This document shows positions 17,101 to 27,454 of a DNA stretch of 64,000 nt, piece by piece. Each line of letters opens with the position of its first letter. Position 1 is the stretch's first letter. The notes beneath the pieces were generated by a model. That model searched no databases and had not been told where the DNA came from. It saw nothing but the letters and a program-made list of their open reading frames with translations. The DNA comes from an uncultured Roseburia sp. GTDB taxonomy: Bacteria > Bacillota > Clostridia > Lachnospirales > Lachnospiraceae. The translations under genes were made by a program, and so were the position numbers. The DNA is taken from contig CAKRDK010000005.1 of the NCBI GenBank assembly GCA_934309475.1, forward strand, positions 1 to 64,000, given 5' to 3'.

Positions 17101-19055
17101 TTGATGTCATCCCCAATCTGATAACTTAAAGTTCTGCTTCCCTCAAAATTATCTCCGATACCGGTGATGGTAAGGGTTGCATTCTTTGCATCTGACCAGT
17201 CTGTTCCATCTGTGATGGCTGCTGTTACCGTATAGTCTTTGTCTTTTACCAGTGTTGTTCCGTTGTAAACCAATGTAAAATCCGGAATCACTTCGCTCGA
17301 ACCATTTCTTGCTGCAATTGGCAATGGGTCCGGGTTCACCATAACAGTAGAACTTGTATGGTCGCTGTTGGAGATATTTTTCTTGACAATCTCAAATTCT
17401 TTTGTCACGGTTCCCTTATAAGCTGAACTGCTCTCGATTCCCGTAATGGTAATGGTTGCAGTTCCAACCTTAAGGTTATCTTTGTATTCCACCGTATAAT
17501 CGACATCTTTGGTCAGCGCCTGACCCTTATAAGATACGACAAATGCCGGCTGAATCTCTTTTCCTGTATATACATAGGAATCTGCTCCCAGCGCAACTTC
17601 CACATTATCATTCGATGTCATATCCACCTGAACAATGTAAGTAAAAGATATGGTTCCCGCATAGTTTCCCATACCCTGAAGTGTTGCGCGATGGCTTCCC
17701 TCTGTATAACGCTTTGCCTCATCTTCCGCAAAAACAATTTTGTAATCGCCCTCGCCTGTACTGTCATCATATAAGTTCAGTTTTGTCTGGAGTGTTGTAT
17801 CTTTTACAACCGGATTCGATGCTCCAAGTTCGTTTGGAGTTGTCTCGTTGTACTCTAATGTAGCAACTGCAATATCAATATTGTCGCTGCTAAAGCTTTT
17901 CTCTGCAATCTGGAATGTCAGGCTCTGGTTTCCACCGTAATTACCCTGTCCATTGATGGTAACGGTAGCTTTTCCTGCATTGATTGCACTTGTATCATGA
18001 ACACCATCGGAATATACCAGTGTATAGTCTACTCCGAGTTCCAGCACGGTATCTCCGTCTTTCACCACAACCTCAGGTACCTTTGCAGTGCCATCGTAAA
18101 CGATTGCGTCCGTATCCGCAAAAGAAGCGGTTGCATTTGCGATATTCTTTGTTACTTTTACTGTACATGTTCTCTCGAAGCTTTCCCCGTCACTGACTGT
18201 CACTTCACAGGAGCCAACCTTCTTTGCCGTTACGGTTACTTCCGCACCTGTACTATCTACCGTAGCACAGTCTGTATCGGAACTCTTCCAGGTGTAAGTC
18301 TGCTTCGTATCCGCATTGTTAATCTTTAATGTCGTGGTTGTTCCCACCGGGATCTCAATGCTTGCACGGTCTAATTCCGGAGTGGAACCTGATGCTGCCT
18401 GTAAAGAAACTTCGTCTGCATCAACTGACTGCACCGCCAGTTCGTCTTCTACATCTGTAGTTCTTACACAGATATTGACAGAAAGGTTCTGCTCGGACAA
18501 ATCTGCCCAGCTTCCATCTTCCTCTGCCACATAATTTGTGCCTTCTTCTGCACCTTTTGTCGCACCGAAAGCATACGCATCACCTTCGAGTGAAACAATT
18601 GCTGCAAAAGTCTCTCCGGCAGACAAGACTCTTGCCCCGGCATCTAATGCTATGGTATTCGTTCCCGCAGTCAGATTATACACTTCTGTCGAGCACACAA
18701 ATTCACCACTATCCGGTTGTGCGGTGTTCGGATTCGCATAAAGTGATACCGTTGCTTTCGCATTCGCCGTATCTGCATCTTCTATTGCCTGTAAATCAAA
18801 AGAGACATTCTCAACCTGCTCTTGTCCCTGGCTTTCATTCTGATTCACCGTAAACAGAACTGCCGTTCTGCTTCCTGTTACAGTCGCAGCTTCTCCTTCC
18901 CTGTTATTCTGATAGCTATGGTATGCCTTACCATTGCTTTCTTCTGCCTGTACCGTTATTGTCGGTATTTGTACTAATCCTAAAACCATACAAACCGAAA
19001 GAACGACAGCCAGAGCCCTTCTCCAGGTACTTCCTTTTTTTACATCCATGTACAT
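11193..19055 (-). CDS. Giant secreted Ig-like (MBG-type) tandem-repeat protein, putative adhesin
   Basis: This encodes about 2620 residues. The start is chosen at 19053-19055, eight bases after AAGGAG; Met codons at 19061 and 19049 are alternatives. A signal peptide (WRRALAVVLSVCMVLGLV) is followed by a domain of unknown type and a Big_2-like Ig domain (about 220-305). I count 27 tandem repeats of about 75-95 residues (about 305-2528), each with the pattern YTGxxITPxxxV..GxxLxxGxDYTVxYxxNxxxGTAxVxITGxGNYxGTxxxxFxI. A fibronectin-III-like domain follows, ending in KVTTKKK. No LPXTG-like signal, S-layer module or C-terminal helix is seen, so cell attachment is unexplained. The first ten repeats are divergent, the later ones more uniform. 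It heads the unit with sortase and the LRR protein. An adhesive or scaffold role is inferred from architecture only. Confidence 0.85.
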   Translation of the reverse strand: MYMDVKKGSTWRRALAVVLSVCMVLGLVQIPTITVQAEESNGKAYHSYQNNREGEAATVTGSRTAVLFTVNQNESQGQEQVENVSFDLQAIEDADTANAKATVSLYANPNTAQPDSGEFVCSTEVYNLTAGTNTIALDAGARVLSAGETFAAIVSLEGDAYAFGATKGAEEGTNYVAEEDGSWADLSEQNLSVNICVRTTDVEDELAVQSVDADEVSLQAASGSTPELDRASIEIPVGTTTTLKINNADTKQTYTWKSSDTDCATVDSTGAEVTVTAKKVGSCEVTVSDGESFERTCTVKVTKNIANATASFADTDAIVYDGTAKVPEVVVKDGDTVLELGVDYTLVYSDGVHDTSAINAGKATVTINGQGNYGGNQSLTFQIAEKSFSSDNIDIAVATLEYNETTPNELGASNPVVKDTTLQTKLNLYDDSTGEGDYKIVFAEDEAKRYTEGSHRATLQGMGNYAGTISFTYIVQVDMTSNDNVEVALGADSYVYTGKEIQPAFVVSYKGQALTKDVDYTVEYKDNLKVGTATITITGIESSSAYKGTVTKEFEIVKKNISNSDHTSSTVMVNPDPLPIAARNGSSEVIPDFTLVYNGTTLVKDKDYTVTAAITDGTDWSDAKNATLTITGIGDNFEGSRTLSYQIGDDIKDILGSINAIANVTYDGNEQTPTITFTNGNDLEEGKDYSVSYENNINAGTATVTVRGINGYGGTLTASFTIVPIRFSDLEDSCFSYQSSQVYNPSTEGVCPDVTVTVGGHVLEKDVDYELSYKNNKIIATASASAAPTITVTAKSGNFTGTKELKFNINRCPVTNANISITGINKTYTYTGEEIQPVPVVTYTYNGTEYTLTENIDYTLEYNNNVEASNSASVTITGIGHYTGYKKITFSIVKIPVESLKIVYNKTTNDVNDYDGVYLTMKTYEDDEITLEDNISLYLDDAAYQAGTPLVRGTDYTLSYENNDKVSTLGKTASVTITGMGNYAGSVTLYFLIARDIATLSIDDIEQQTYTGEEIEISNLSVNKSWFKELTQGEDYTVAYENNVEVAYDSNDDVIANAKVIVTGSATPTTNGCYYGTTSKSFKIVPRDLSDDDVAFEVEDQSYKGTAVTLDVDKDITGTYTMPSSAVKELEAGTDFKISTNKYNQELYSDNEGVGTATVLLEGKGNFKGTREVNFEIVGKSVADDTITATLDQDTYTYSGNANTPTVTLVDDGYTLILNTDYTVSYSNNVNAGTATVTVKGKGNYSGTREIPFTIEAVDISGTDYTMASISDKTYTGAAITPKPAITYKKGGNTYTLDASNYIVTYVDNENVGTATVTVTGTGNYSGEKTETFHIVEKDISADDVKIADIPAQAYTGVKVCPDLTITYGDYTLVSGKDYTTEYTDNVLNGVAKVTVTGIGNFKETKETTFHISTSIIDSDFAITCEGAGKTYTYTGAEITPSVTVTRTSLATTLIEGKDYEVTYKDNINAGTATVSVTGTNNYAGTKTFTFKIAKKDISADDVTATLAKTSYEYTGSQITPVVSSVVYGAYTLKTGAAGNDYKVVYGANIAVGTNAGYVTIDASDSSNFTGTKTLHFDIVAKSIGAGSSFATGFTMDAIPTQGYTGKAVTPTPAVRYKKSVSETVALTLGTDYKVSYADNIEIGTASIIITGIGNYQGTVTQTFAIKGSIEGAVVSGIESSYDYTGSAITPVPTQVALDGEILTKDVDYSLTYQNNTNLGEATLKITGIGNYGGSISKTFQIIGDIKDATVSTITNQPFTGNAITPSVVVTWNGKILVKDTDYTVSYKDNVNVGFATVIITGKGNFKTTSQIETTFEIVPTDGYFVISDITDQYYCGSAITPEFTVTYNGKTLTEGNDYTVFWANNTNAGTATLTITGEGSYSQIATATKDFDILPLDVADLTLTDVTPAVGYTIAPREYTGNAITPAFTLAYMEGETTVYKLRAADYSVTYSDNTEVGIATMVIKGSGTNCVGSRTETFQITQKDIAGTTISQISNQTYTGKELTPSLTIKNGIRVLTAGIDYEVSYTDNVEVGTATAHIVGMGNYSGTKDVVFAISPLSLASASISVSGIESQAYTGSEITPDVTVTYTDSDGEVQTLVKDTDYTVSYSNNVKAGSTAKVIITGTGNFTGTKTLSFAITTHDVNADDVTVDAIPNQAYTGSAITPELTLTCGDYTLVKGTDYTVVYSDNEEIGTASATVTGKGNFTGERVVSFRIVSGIENAEIASGLEKSYSYTGSAITPSGLVVQIGATVLKEGTDYTLSYENNTKVGTAQVTLNGAGNYGGTKTFEFSIVQKSIKDSDIVLSGFADEMEYTGAAVTQDFTLTYGKQTLEQDTDYTVTYTNNLAVGNVAQMTITALGNYSGTITKTFKIVKKAIFEDDVVITNVSTSYTYTGSKIAPTPVVTLDGKTLKSGTDYTVAYASNVNAGVATMTITGKGNYSGTKKVAYNILRKSIARCTFSSVANQTYTGKDIKPNVTVKDGSKSLKKGTDYTLTYQNNRKAGVASVVVTGKGNYNGSKTIRFNIKPGNVTSLAKTSVSKSSIGLSWKEKGAVTGYEIYRKTGSGSYKRVAKTKNKSYTNKKLKAGTKYSYKVRAYLVTNGETYYGSFSDVVKVTTKKK
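11465..18145 (-). repeat. 27 tandem Ig-like coding repeats (about 230-280 bp each)
   Basis: The repeats alternate ITP/GxDYTVSYxxN and GxGNYSGT segments and are joined by short linkers such as KDISADDV. They are diverged at DNA level, so this is an old array under coding selection rather than a recent duplication. The C-terminal half is more regular than the N-terminal half, where inserts occur in repeats 4, 8, 9 and 10. Confidence 0.85.
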
Positions 19056-19133
19056 ATACATATCTCCTTTGCGCTGTTCTCTACCTTGAGAACAATTCTT
19101 TTTTATCTTATTAGACAATAACTCTTATCAATT

Positions 19134-19160
19134 GTATCGACAGATTCCGCCTAAGTCTTA
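19134..19160 (-). promoter_or_regulatory. Possible SigD-like promoter of the giant repeat protein operon
   Basis: The minus strand reads TAAG (19157-19160), 15 bases, then GTCGATAC (19134-19141). This keeps the CGATA core and TAA of the sigma-28 consensus TAAA-N15-NCCGATAT but differs at three positions. No better SigA promoter is apparent between the rpoC terminator and the gene. Low confidence. Confidence 0.3.
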
Positions 19161-19260
19161 ATCCTTTTTACCTATTTTTTTCTTTTTGGAAAAAACGGGC
19201 GGTTTTTGCTGATTTTTTCTATTTCTTTTATGCACTTTTACAAGGGATCTTCGGATAGAC

Positions 19261-19292
19261 AAAAAGAAGCACTGCCCGAAAGCAGTGCCTCT
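19261..19292 (-). terminator. Terminator after rpoC
   Basis: The minus strand forms AGGCACTGC-TTTCG-GGCAGTGCTT followed by CTTTTTGTC, 10 bases past the rpoC stop. It ends the rpoBC transcript and therefore isolates it from the surface cassette downstream. Confidence 0.9.
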
Positions 19293-19301
19293 TACTATAC
19301 T

Positions 19302-22300
19302 TTATTCTTCTACTTTTTCAGTTGCTGTGCTATTTGTACTGCTGTCTGCACCATCAAAATCAAAGTCGTCAAAATCGTCAAATTCGATTTCATCGTTCTG
19401 GTTCACATCAGAGTCTAACTTGATGTTGCGGTATCTCTTCATACCTGTACCAGCCGGGATTAACTTACCAATGATTACGTTCTCTTTCATACCAATCAAT
19501 GGGTCAATCTTTCCTTTGATTGCAGCTTCTGTCAGAACTTTCGTTGTCTCCTGGAAGGATGCTGCTGATAAGAAGGAGTTTGTTGCAAGAGAAGCTTTTG
19601 TGATACCAAGTAATACCTGGGAACCAACTGCCTGCTCTTTTCCTTCTTCCTCTAACTTCTCGTTCAATTCCATAAAGTCGAGTGCATCTACCATGCTTCC
19701 CGGAAGTAAATCGGAATCTCCGGATTCCTCAACACGAATCTTCTGAAGCATCTGACGTACCAATACTTCGATATGCTTATCGCTGATTTCTACACCCTGT
19801 AAACGATATACACGCTGTACTTCACGAAGCATATAATCCTGAACGGCACGAACACCTTTAATCTTCAAGATATCATGTGGATTTACAGAACCTTCTGTCA
19901 GCTCATCACCGGCTTCAAGAACTGCTCCGTCCATAATCTTGATTCTGGAACCATAAGGGATAAGGTAAGCCTTTGTCTCTCCTGTTTCCTGATTTGTCAC
20001 GATAACTTCACGTTTCTTCTTTGTATCCTTAATGGTTGCTACGCCGCCGAATTCTGTGATAATGGCAAGTCCCTTAGGTTTTCTTGCCTCAAAGATTTCC
20101 TCGACACGAGGAAGACCCTGTGTAATATCGCTTCCGGCAACACCACCGGTATGGAATGTACGCATGGTAAGCTGTGTACCAGGCTCACCGATAGACTGTG
20201 CAGCGATGATACCGATTGCTTCACCAACCTGTACTGCCTGACCGGTTGCCATGTTGGCACCGTAACATTTTGCGCAGACACCCATGTGAGAACGACATGT
20301 TAAAATTGTACGAATCTTAACAGCTGTAATTGGCTCGCCCTTCTCATCCACACCTTTGCTCATAATTTCTGCAGCTCTCTTCGGTGTAATCATATGGTTT
20401 GCTTTTACAAGTACATTTCCATCCTTATCGCAGATTGTCTCGCATGCGAAACGTCCTGTGATACGTTCCTGTAAGCTCTCGATTTCTTCTTTTCCATCCA
20501 TGAATGCTCTTACGACCATTCCAGGGATTTCACGGTTTGTTCCTGCGCAGCAATCCGGCTCACGTACAATCATGTGCTGTGATACGTCAACCATTCGTCT
20601 TGTCAGGTAACCGGAATCGGCTGTACGAAGCGCTGTATCGGACATACCTTTACGAGCTCCATGTGCGGACATGAAGTACTCCAATACGTCAAGACCGTCA
20701 CGGAAGTTAGATTTGATAGGCAACTCGATCGTACGACCGGTTGTATCTGCCATCAAACCACGCATACCTGCTAACTGTTTAATCTGTTTATCAGAACCAC
20801 GGGCTCCGGAGTCAGCCATCATAAAGATGTTGTTGTATTTATCAAGTCCGGAAAGCAATGCATGAGTCAGCTCATCATCCGTCTCTTTCCATGTCTCAAC
20901 GACTTCTTTATAACGCTCTTCTTCTGTAATAAGACCACGTTTGTACTGTTTTGTAATTCTATCTACAGTATCCTGTGCATCCGCAATCATCTGTGGCTTC
21001 TGTGGTGGTACGGTCATATCAGAAATGGATACGGTCATAGCTGCTCTTGTAGAGTATCCGTAACCCATTGCCTTTACGTCGTCTAACACTTCTGCTGTCT
21101 TGGTTGCACCATGGATATTGATAACTTTCTCTAAGATCTGTTTGATCTGTTTCTTTCCGACCTGGAAATCTACTTCCAGTTTCAGGGCATTTTCCGGATT
21201 AGAACGATCTACAAATCCTAAATCCTGTGGAATAATCTCGTTGAAGATTAATAATCCAAGTGTTGTCTCAATGAAACCGGATTTCTTTGTTCCGTCTGCT
21301 AATGCAACAGTACGGTAAACATAAATCTTCTGATGTAAGCTGATTTCATGGTTCTCATATGCTAACAATGCCTGGTTTGTTGAGCTGAAACGTCTTCCGA
21401 ATAAATCCATCGGTGTACATAATACACGACGGTTTCCGTCTGTTACATCCTCAAACCAGATCATGTCATAAAGACCAAGTTCTGCCGGTTCCTCTTTAGA
21501 CTTCGGAGTTGTCAGTTTCATCAACTCATCAATATCTGTATAAACATGCTCTGAAACAGCTTTTGCATCTTTATCCTTCTGATGATCTGCCAGTTTTCTC
21601 ATGGTCAGGTAATAAATACCAAGGACCATATCCTGAGAAGGAACGGCTACAGGACCACCATCGGATGGTTTCAGTAAGTTGTTTGGAGATAAAAGCATAA
21701 ATCTACACTCAGCCTGTGCTTCTACAGACAACGGAAGATGTACAGCCATCTGGTCACCGTCGAAATCGGCGTTGAATGCGGTACATACCAATGGGTGAAG
21801 TTTGATTGCTTTACCTTCTACTAAGATTGGCTCGAATGCCTGGATACCTAATCTATGAAGTGTAGGAGCACGGTTCAGCATTACCGGATGCTCTTTGATT
21901 ACTTCTTCGAGAACGTCCCAAACCTCTGTCTGAAGTCTTTCTACCATTTTCTTAGCGGATTTGATGTTGTGTGCTGTTCCGTTGGCAACTAACTCTTTCA
22001 TTACGAAAGGTTTGAACAATTCGATTGCCATTTCTTTTGGAAGACCACACTGATAAATCTTTAATTTTGGCTCTACACAGATAACGGAACGTCCTGAATA
22101 GTCAACACGTTTACCAAGTAAGTTCTGACGGAAACGTCCTGATTTACCTTTCAACATGTCAGATAAAGATTTCAATGCTCTGTTACCCGGGCCGGTTACC
22201 GGACGTCCACGACGACCGTTATCAATCAGGGCATCCACCGCTTCCTGAAGCATACGTTTCTCGTTACGAACGATGATGTCAGGTGCACCTAAATCTAAAA

Positions 22301-23138
22301 GTCTTCTCAGACGGTTATTTCTGTTGATAATTCTTCTATATAAATCGTTTAAGTCAGATGTTGCAAAACGTCCACCATCTAACTGAACCATCGGACGTAA
22401 ATCTGGTGGAATAACCGGAATTACTGTCATAATCATCCACTCTGGTTTATTTCCAGACTCACGGAATGCTTCTACAACCTCTAATCTCTTGATGATTCTT
22501 GCTCGTTTCTGGCCTGTTGCATCTACCAGTTCAGCTTTTAATTCAGCGGAATCTTTCTCTAAATCGATTGCCTGCAATAATTCCTGAATTGCTTCTGCAC
22601 CCATTCCAACACGGAAAGAACTGCCGTACTGCTCTCTTGCTTCCTGATATTCTCCTTCAGAGAGAACCTGTTTGTAAGAAAGTCCTGTATTGCCGGCATC
22701 CAATACGATATAAGATGCAAAATACAATACTTTCTCCAAAGTTCTTGGAGATAAATCAAGGATTAATCCCATACGGGATGGGATACCCTTGAAGTACCAG
22801 ATATGAGACACAGGAGCTGCAAGCTCAATGTGTCCCATACGCTCTCTACGAACGCTGGCTTTTGTAATCTCAACACCACAACGGTCACAAACGACACCCT
22901 TATAGCGTATTTTCTTATATTTACCACAGTGACATTCCCAGTCTTTGGCAGGTCCGAAAATTTTCTCACAGAACAAACCGTCTTTTTCCGGTTTTAAGGT
23001 TCTGTAGTTGATTGTTTCCGGCTTTTTAACCTCGCCTCTGGACCATTCTCTGATTTTTTCTGGTGAAGCAAGGCCAATCTGAATTGCATCGAATGCAACG
23101 GACTGATTTGCCACTTCTTTATTCATCATTTCTGGCAT
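19302..23138 (-). CDS. rpoC: DNA-directed RNA polymerase subunit beta'
   Basis: This encodes 1278 residues of the largest catalytic subunit of RNA polymerase. The N-terminal zinc site ([20 protein letters not shown], about residue 69-88) and the catalytic magnesium motif [12 protein letters not shown] (about 457) are intact, as are the trigger-loop/bridge-helix region and the C-terminal zinc cysteines (CRS..CAKCYG). The length is normal for Clostridia, which lack the large proteobacterial insertion. The C-terminus ends in an acidic Asp/Glu-rich tail. It lies 48 bases downstream of rpoB and is co-transcribed with it. The start [12 protein letters not shown] follows AAAGGGAG. Confidence 0.98.
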   Translation of the reverse strand: MPEMMNKEVANQSVAFDAIQIGLASPEKIREWSRGEVKKPETINYRTLKPEKDGLFCEKIFGPAKDWECHCGKYKKIRYKGVVCDRCGVEITKASVRRERMGHIELAAPVSHIWYFKGIPSRMGLILDLSPRTLEKVLYFASYIVLDAGNTGLSYKQVLSEGEYQEAREQYGSSFRVGMGAEAIQELLQAIDLEKDSAELKAELVDATGQKRARIIKRLEVVEAFRESGNKPEWMIMTVIPVIPPDLRPMVQLDGGRFATSDLNDLYRRIINRNNRLRRLLDLGAPDIIVRNEKRMLQEAVDALIDNGRRGRPVTGPGNRALKSLSDMLKGKSGRFRQNLLGKRVDYSGRSVICVEPKLKIYQCGLPKEMAIELFKPFVMKELVANGTAHNIKSAKKMVERLQTEVWDVLEEVIKEHPVMLNRAPTLHRLGIQAFEPILVEGKAIKLHPLVCTAFNADFDGDQMAVHLPLSVEAQAECRFMLLSPNNLLKPSDGGPVAVPSQDMVLGIYYLTMRKLADHQKDKDAKAVSEHVYTDIDELMKLTTPKSKEEPAELGLYDMIWFEDVTDGNRRVLCTPMDLFGRRFSSTNQALLAYENHEISLHQKIYVYRTVALADGTKKSGFIETTLGLLIFNEIIPQDLGFVDRSNPENALKLEVDFQVGKKQIKQILEKVINIHGATKTAEVLDDVKAMGYGYSTRAAMTVSISDMTVPPQKPQMIADAQDTVDRITKQYKRGLITEEERYKEVVETWKETDDELTHALLSGLDKYNNIFMMADSGARGSDKQIKQLAGMRGLMADTTGRTIELPIKSNFRDGLDVLEYFMSAHGARKGMSDTALRTADSGYLTRRMVDVSQHMIVREPDCCAGTNREIPGMVVRAFMDGKEEIESLQERITGRFACETICDKDGNVLVKANHMITPKRAAEIMSKGVDEKGEPITAVKIRTILTCRSHMGVCAKCYGANMATGQAVQVGEAIGIIAAQSIGEPGTQLTMRTFHTGGVAGSDITQGLPRVEEIFEARKPKGLAIITEFGGVATIKDTKKKREVIVTNQETGETKAYLIPYGSRIKIMDGAVLEAGDELTEGSVNPHDILKIKGVRAVQDYMLREVQRVYRLQGVEISDKHIEVLVRQMLQKIRVEESGDSDLLPGSMVDALDFMELNEKLEEEGKEQAVGSQVLLGITKASLATNSFLSAASFQETTKVLTEAAIKGKIDPLIGMKENVIIGKLIPAGTGMKRYRNIKLDSDVNQNDEIEFDDFDDFDFDGADSSTNSTATEKVEE

Positions 23139-23186
23139 CTATGACACTCCCTTTCTACTCACTTTAATCGTTTACGCAGTAGTATC

Positions 23187-26100
23187 TTAATCATCGAAAA
23201 CTTCTTCTGTTAAATCATCGGAAAAGTCAAAATCTTCCTCTTCTTCCTCTTCCTGCTCTGAATCTACCAGTTCTCCGTTTTCAGAATCGAATTCCTTCTT
23301 GGAGAATCCCATTTTTGCAAAGGACTCACTGTCTTCAAATGCAAAATCCTTATCGCCGGAAATAATAGAGTTGAGATCTGTATTTCCGTATTCGCTGGTC
23401 TCCATAAGTTCAACTTCATTTCTATTCTCGTCTAAGACTTTGACATCAAGACCTAAAGACTGAAGTTCTTTTAAAAGTACCTTAAAGGATTCTGGGATAC
23501 CCGGTTCAGGGATGTTATCGCCCTTGATGATTGCTTCATATGTCTTAACACGTCCGACAACGTCATCGGATTTCACGGTTAAGATCTCCTGTAAGGTATA
23601 AGATGCACCGTAAGCTTCCAGCGCCCAAACTTCCATTTCTCCGAAACGCTGTCCACCGAACTGTGCTTTACCACCTAACGGCTGCTGTGTTACTAAGGAG
23701 TAAGGACCTGTAGAACGTGCATGAATCTTATCATCTACCAGGTGATGTAATTTCAGGTAATGCATGTGTCCGATTGTTACCGGTGAATCAAATGGTTCTC
23801 CGGTACGTCCGTCACGTAACTGAACTTTACCATCACGGGAGATAGGAACACCTTTCCATAATGCTCTGTGTGCTCTGTTGTCGTAAAGATATTTCATAAC
23901 ATCTTCACTCAGAGTATCTTTATATTTTGCTTCGAAATCTTCCCATTCGAAGTTTACATAATCATTTGCTAATTCCAGTGTATCCTGGATATCAATTTCC
24001 TTCGCGCCATCGAATACCGGTGTCTCGATATTAAATCCCAATGCTTTTGCAGCAAGACTTAAGTGAATCTCTAAGACCTGACCGATGTTCATTCGGGAAG
24101 GTACACCCAATGGGTTCAATACGATATCAAGAGGACGGCCATTTGGAAGGAATGGCATATCTTCTACAGGTAATACACGGGAAACGACACCCTTGTTACC
24201 ATGACGTCCGGCCATCTTATCACCGACAGAGATTTTTCTCTTCTGTGCAATGTAAATGCGGACTGCCTGATTAACACCCGGTGATAATTCGTCACCGTTT
24301 TCTCTTGTAAATACTTTTGCATCTACAACGATACCATATTCTCCGTGAGGTACTTTTAAGGAAGTATCACGAACTTCTCTTGCTTTCTCACCAAAGATTG
24401 CACGAAGAAGTCTCTCTTCTGCTGTCAGCTCTGTCTCTCCCTTAGGAGTTACTTTACCAACTAAGATATCTCCGGCACGAACCTCGGCACCAATCCGAAT
24501 AATACCTCTTTCATCAAGGTCTTTTAATGCATCATCGCCGACACCCGGTACGTCTCTTGTAATTTCTTCTGAGCCTAACTTGGTATCACGTGCTTCTGCT
24601 TCGTATTCTTCAATATGAATGGATGTATAGACATCATCCTGTACTAATCTTTCGCTAAGTAATACCGCATCCTCGTAGTTATAACCTTCCCAGGTCATAA
24701 ATCCGATTAACGGGTTCTTTCCGAGTGCTAATTCACCCTGAGATGTAGATGGTCCATCTGCAATCACTTCGCCCGCTTCTACATGATCCCCTTTGAACAC
24801 GATTGGTCTCTGGTTGTAGCAGTTTGACTGGTTACTTCTGGAGAATTTTGTTAATTTATATACATCTCTTGTTCCGTCATCATTCTTGATTGTAATCTTG
24901 TTTGATTCAGAACTTTCAATCACACCGGCTTTCTTTGCAACGACGCAGACTCCTGAGTCAACGGCTGCTTTTGGTTCCATACCTGTTCCAACTACAGGAG
25001 CTTCTGTTGTTAAAAGAGGTACTGCCTGACGCTGCATGTTAGATCCCATCAGCGCACGGTTCGCATCATCGTTCTGTAAGAACGGAATGAGGGCTGTAGC
25101 TACTGAGAATACCATCTTAGGAGATACGTCCATGTAGTCGAACATTGTTTTCTCGTATTCCTGTGTCTCGTCTAAGTAACGACCAGATACGGAATTACGC
25201 ACAAAATGTCCCTCTTCATCCAAGGCTTCGTTCGCCTGTGCTACATGGTAGTTATCCTCTTCATCTGCTGTCATATATACAACTTCGTCTGTGACACGAG
25301 GGTTCTTTGGATCTGATTTATCAATTTTACGGTATGGTGCCTCAATGAAACCATACTCGTTGATTCTTGCGTAACTTGCAAGGGAGTTAATCAAACCGAT
25401 GTTAGGTCCTTCAGGCGTCTCGATAGGACACATTCTTCCGTAATGAGAATAGTGTACATCTCGAACCTCGAATCCGGCACGGTCTCTGGAAAGACCACCA
25501 GGTCCTAATGCGGATAAACGTCTCTTATGGGTCAGCTCACCTAATGGGTTGTTCTGATCCATGAACTGTGACAACTGAGAAGAACCAAAGAATTCTTTTA
25601 CAGCTGCAGTTACCGGTTTAATATTGATTAAGCTCTGTGGAGAAATGCTTTCCATATCGAGGGTTGTCATTCTCTCACGAACCACTCTCTCCAATCTGGA
25701 AAGACCGATTCTATACTGGTTCTGTAATAATTCACCTACTGCACGGATACGTCTGTTACCCAGGTGGTCAATATCATCTTCATGACCAATTGCGTACTCT
25801 AAATGCATATTGTAGTTGATAGACGCAAAAATATCATCTTTTGTGATGTGTTTTGGAACCAAATCGCCCGCATTTTTACGGATTGCTTCTTTTAATTCCT
25901 CTACATCCGGATATTCTTCCATCAACTGTGCAAGAATAGGATAATATACAGCTTCTGTGATACCAAGTTCTTTTGGATCACAGTCTACATAATGTTTCAA
26001 ATCTACCATCATGGAAGAAAGAACTTTGACATTTCTTGTCTCTGTCTGAATCCATACATATGGTACACCTGTGTTCTGAATCTGGTCAGCGAGTTCACGT

Positions 26101-27044
26101 GTTACTTCTGTTCCAGCCTCAGCAATAATTTCGCCCGTAGTTGTATCTACGACATCTTCTGCAAGAACATGTCCGTTGATACGGTTGCGAAGAGCTAATT
26201 TCTTATTGAACTTATAACGTCCAACTTTTGCGAGGTCATATCTTCTAGGGTCGAAGAACATAGCAGAAATCAAGCTTTCTGCGCTTTCTACAGCAAGAGG
26301 TTCACCCGGACGAATCTTTTTGTATAACTCTAAAAGTCCCTCTTCATAGTTCGTTGCAACGTCTTTTCCAAAACTTGCAAGAATCTTAGGTTCCTCTCCG
26401 AATAAATCAATAATTTCCTGATTAGTACCTACACCAAGTGCACGAATCAATACAGTGATTGGTACCTTTCTTGTTCTATCTACACGAACATAGAAAACGT
26501 CATTGGAGTCTGTCTCATACTCTAACCATGCACCACGGTTTGGAATTACCGTACAGGAATACAATGTCTTACCAATTTTATCATGTCCGATTCCATAGTA
26601 AATACCAGGAGAACGTACTAACTGGCTTACGATAACACGTTCTGCACCATTGATTACGAATGTTCCAGTCTCTGTCATCAAAGGAAGGTCGCCCATGAAA
26701 ATCTCATGTTCACTGATTTCATCAGTCTCTTTGTTATAAAGTCTTACCTTCACTTTTAAAGGCGCTGCATATGTTGCATCTCGTTCTTTGCATTCCGGAA
26801 TTGTATATTTTACATCATCCTCGCATAATGTAAAATCAACAAAATCCAGGCTTAAATGCCCGCTGTAATCAGCGATTGGAGAGATATCTGCAAATACTTC
26901 TTTCAGACCTTCGTCTAAAAACCACTTATAGGAGTCCTTCTGGACTTCTATCAGGTTTGGCATTTCCAATACCTCTTTTTGTCTCGAGTAACTCATACGC
27001 ATGCTTTTTCCAGCTTTCACCGGACGTATTCTGTTTTTCTCCAT
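23187..27044 (-). CDS. rpoB: DNA-directed RNA polymerase subunit beta
   Basis: This encodes 1285 residues. The start [22 protein letters not shown] at 27042-27044 follows GAGAGGTG; the open frame 15 codons longer has no site. The beta subunit forms the RNA channel and, with beta', the active centre. The rifampicin cluster reads [35 protein letters not shown], the susceptible form. The conserved [15 protein letters not shown] and the C-terminal SLGLDVKVL are present. The C-terminus carries an acidic extension ([17 protein letters not shown]). It has its own promoter 190 bases upstream and is separated from rplL by a terminator. Confidence 0.98.
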   Translation of the reverse strand: MEKNRIRPVKAGKSMRMSYSRQKEVLEMPNLIEVQKDSYKWFLDEGLKEVFADISPIADYSGHLSLDFVDFTLCEDDVKYTIPECKERDATYAAPLKVKVRLYNKETDEISEHEIFMGDLPLMTETGTFVINGAERVIVSQLVRSPGIYYGIGHDKIGKTLYSCTVIPNRGAWLEYETDSNDVFYVRVDRTRKVPITVLIRALGVGTNQEIIDLFGEEPKILASFGKDVATNYEEGLLELYKKIRPGEPLAVESAESLISAMFFDPRRYDLAKVGRYKFNKKLALRNRINGHVLAEDVVDTTTGEIIAEAGTEVTRELADQIQNTGVPYVWIQTETRNVKVLSSMMVDLKHYVDCDPKELGITEAVYYPILAQLMEEYPDVEELKEAIRKNAGDLVPKHITKDDIFASINYNMHLEYAIGHEDDIDHLGNRRIRAVGELLQNQYRIGLSRLERVVRERMTTLDMESISPQSLINIKPVTAAVKEFFGSSQLSQFMDQNNPLGELTHKRRLSALGPGGLSRDRAGFEVRDVHYSHYGRMCPIETPEGPNIGLINSLASYARINEYGFIEAPYRKIDKSDPKNPRVTDEVVYMTADEEDNYHVAQANEALDEEGHFVRNSVSGRYLDETQEYEKTMFDYMDVSPKMVFSVATALIPFLQNDDANRALMGSNMQRQAVPLLTTEAPVVGTGMEPKAAVDSGVCVVAKKAGVIESSESNKITIKNDDGTRDVYKLTKFSRSNQSNCYNQRPIVFKGDHVEAGEVIADGPSTSQGELALGKNPLIGFMTWEGYNYEDAVLLSERLVQDDVYTSIHIEEYEAEARDTKLGSEEITRDVPGVGDDALKDLDERGIIRIGAEVRAGDILVGKVTPKGETELTAEERLLRAIFGEKAREVRDTSLKVPHGEYGIVVDAKVFTRENGDELSPGVNQAVRIYIAQKRKISVGDKMAGRHGNKGVVSRVLPVEDMPFLPNGRPLDIVLNPLGVPSRMNIGQVLEIHLSLAAKALGFNIETPVFDGAKEIDIQDTLELANDYVNFEWEDFEAKYKDTLSEDVMKYLYDNRAHRALWKGVPISRDGKVQLRDGRTGEPFDSPVTIGHMHYLKLHHLVDDKIHARSTGPYSLVTQQPLGGKAQFGGQRFGEMEVWALEAYGASYTLQEILTVKSDDVVGRVKTYEAIIKGDNIPEPGIPESFKVLLKELQSLGLDVKVLDENRNEVELMETSEYGNTDLNSIISGDKDFAFEDSESFAKMGFSKKEFDSENGELVDSEQEEEEEEDFDFSDDLTEEVFDD

Positions 27045-27234
27045 TGACGTTTCACCTCTCGTTTTTATTTTAAATCTACCAAATATCAACTAAGCAATAT
27101 AGGGTATGTGAACACACAATTACATACTACATCTTGTAGAATTCACTCTGCACTATGAAAAATCGGCTCCAGCAGCCCGCTTCTCCTTAAAAAAGGACAT
27201 AGTAAAGCCACTGCACCACAATAGTGCAACGTAC

Positions 27235-27264
27235 ATTATACAACAAGCCTTTGCCGCTCGTCAA
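27235..27264 (-). promoter_or_regulatory. SigA promoter of rpoBC
   Basis: On the minus strand TTGACG (27259-27264), 18 bases, TATAAT (27235-27240). The transcript would have a leader of about 185 bases before rpoB, with a small hairpin (TGCAC..GTGCA) near its 5' end. With the rplL terminator upstream, this makes rpoBC a separate unit from rplJL. Confidence 0.85.
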
Positions 27265-27310
27265 GGGGAAAATAAAATTTTTTATTATTTCTTTTTTCAA
27301 CTATGGGTGG

Positions 27311-27375
27311 GCTGGCGCAATTGCATTCAGCGGTTTGCCGCTTGGCTTACGCCAATCGGCACGCGTTGCGCTTTC
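27311..27375. repeat. GC-rich multi-palindrome element between rplL and rpoB
   Basis: A compact stretch has GC content above its surroundings and three short perfect inverted repeats: GCAATTGC-type, GCGG-TTTG-CCGC and TTGGC-TTAC-GCCAA, ending in ACGCGTTGCGC. It lies between the rplL terminator and the rpoB promoter. It resembles a dispersed REP-like palindromic unit, but only one copy is visible in this window. Confidence 0.4.
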
Positions 27376-27382
27376 AAAAACA

Positions 27383-27428
27383 GAAAAAGAGAGACAAATT
27401 CGTGTAAACACGATTGTCTCTCTTTTTC
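27383..27428 (-). terminator. Terminator after rplL (near-symmetrical)
   Basis: GAAAAAGAGAGACAA-TCGTG..CACGA-TTGTCTCTCTTTTTC forms a long stem with A and T runs on both sides. It lies 27 bases past the rplL stop. Confidence 0.9.
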
Positions 27429-27454
27429 CGTTTTCTCAATCCGCTGAATCGCGA

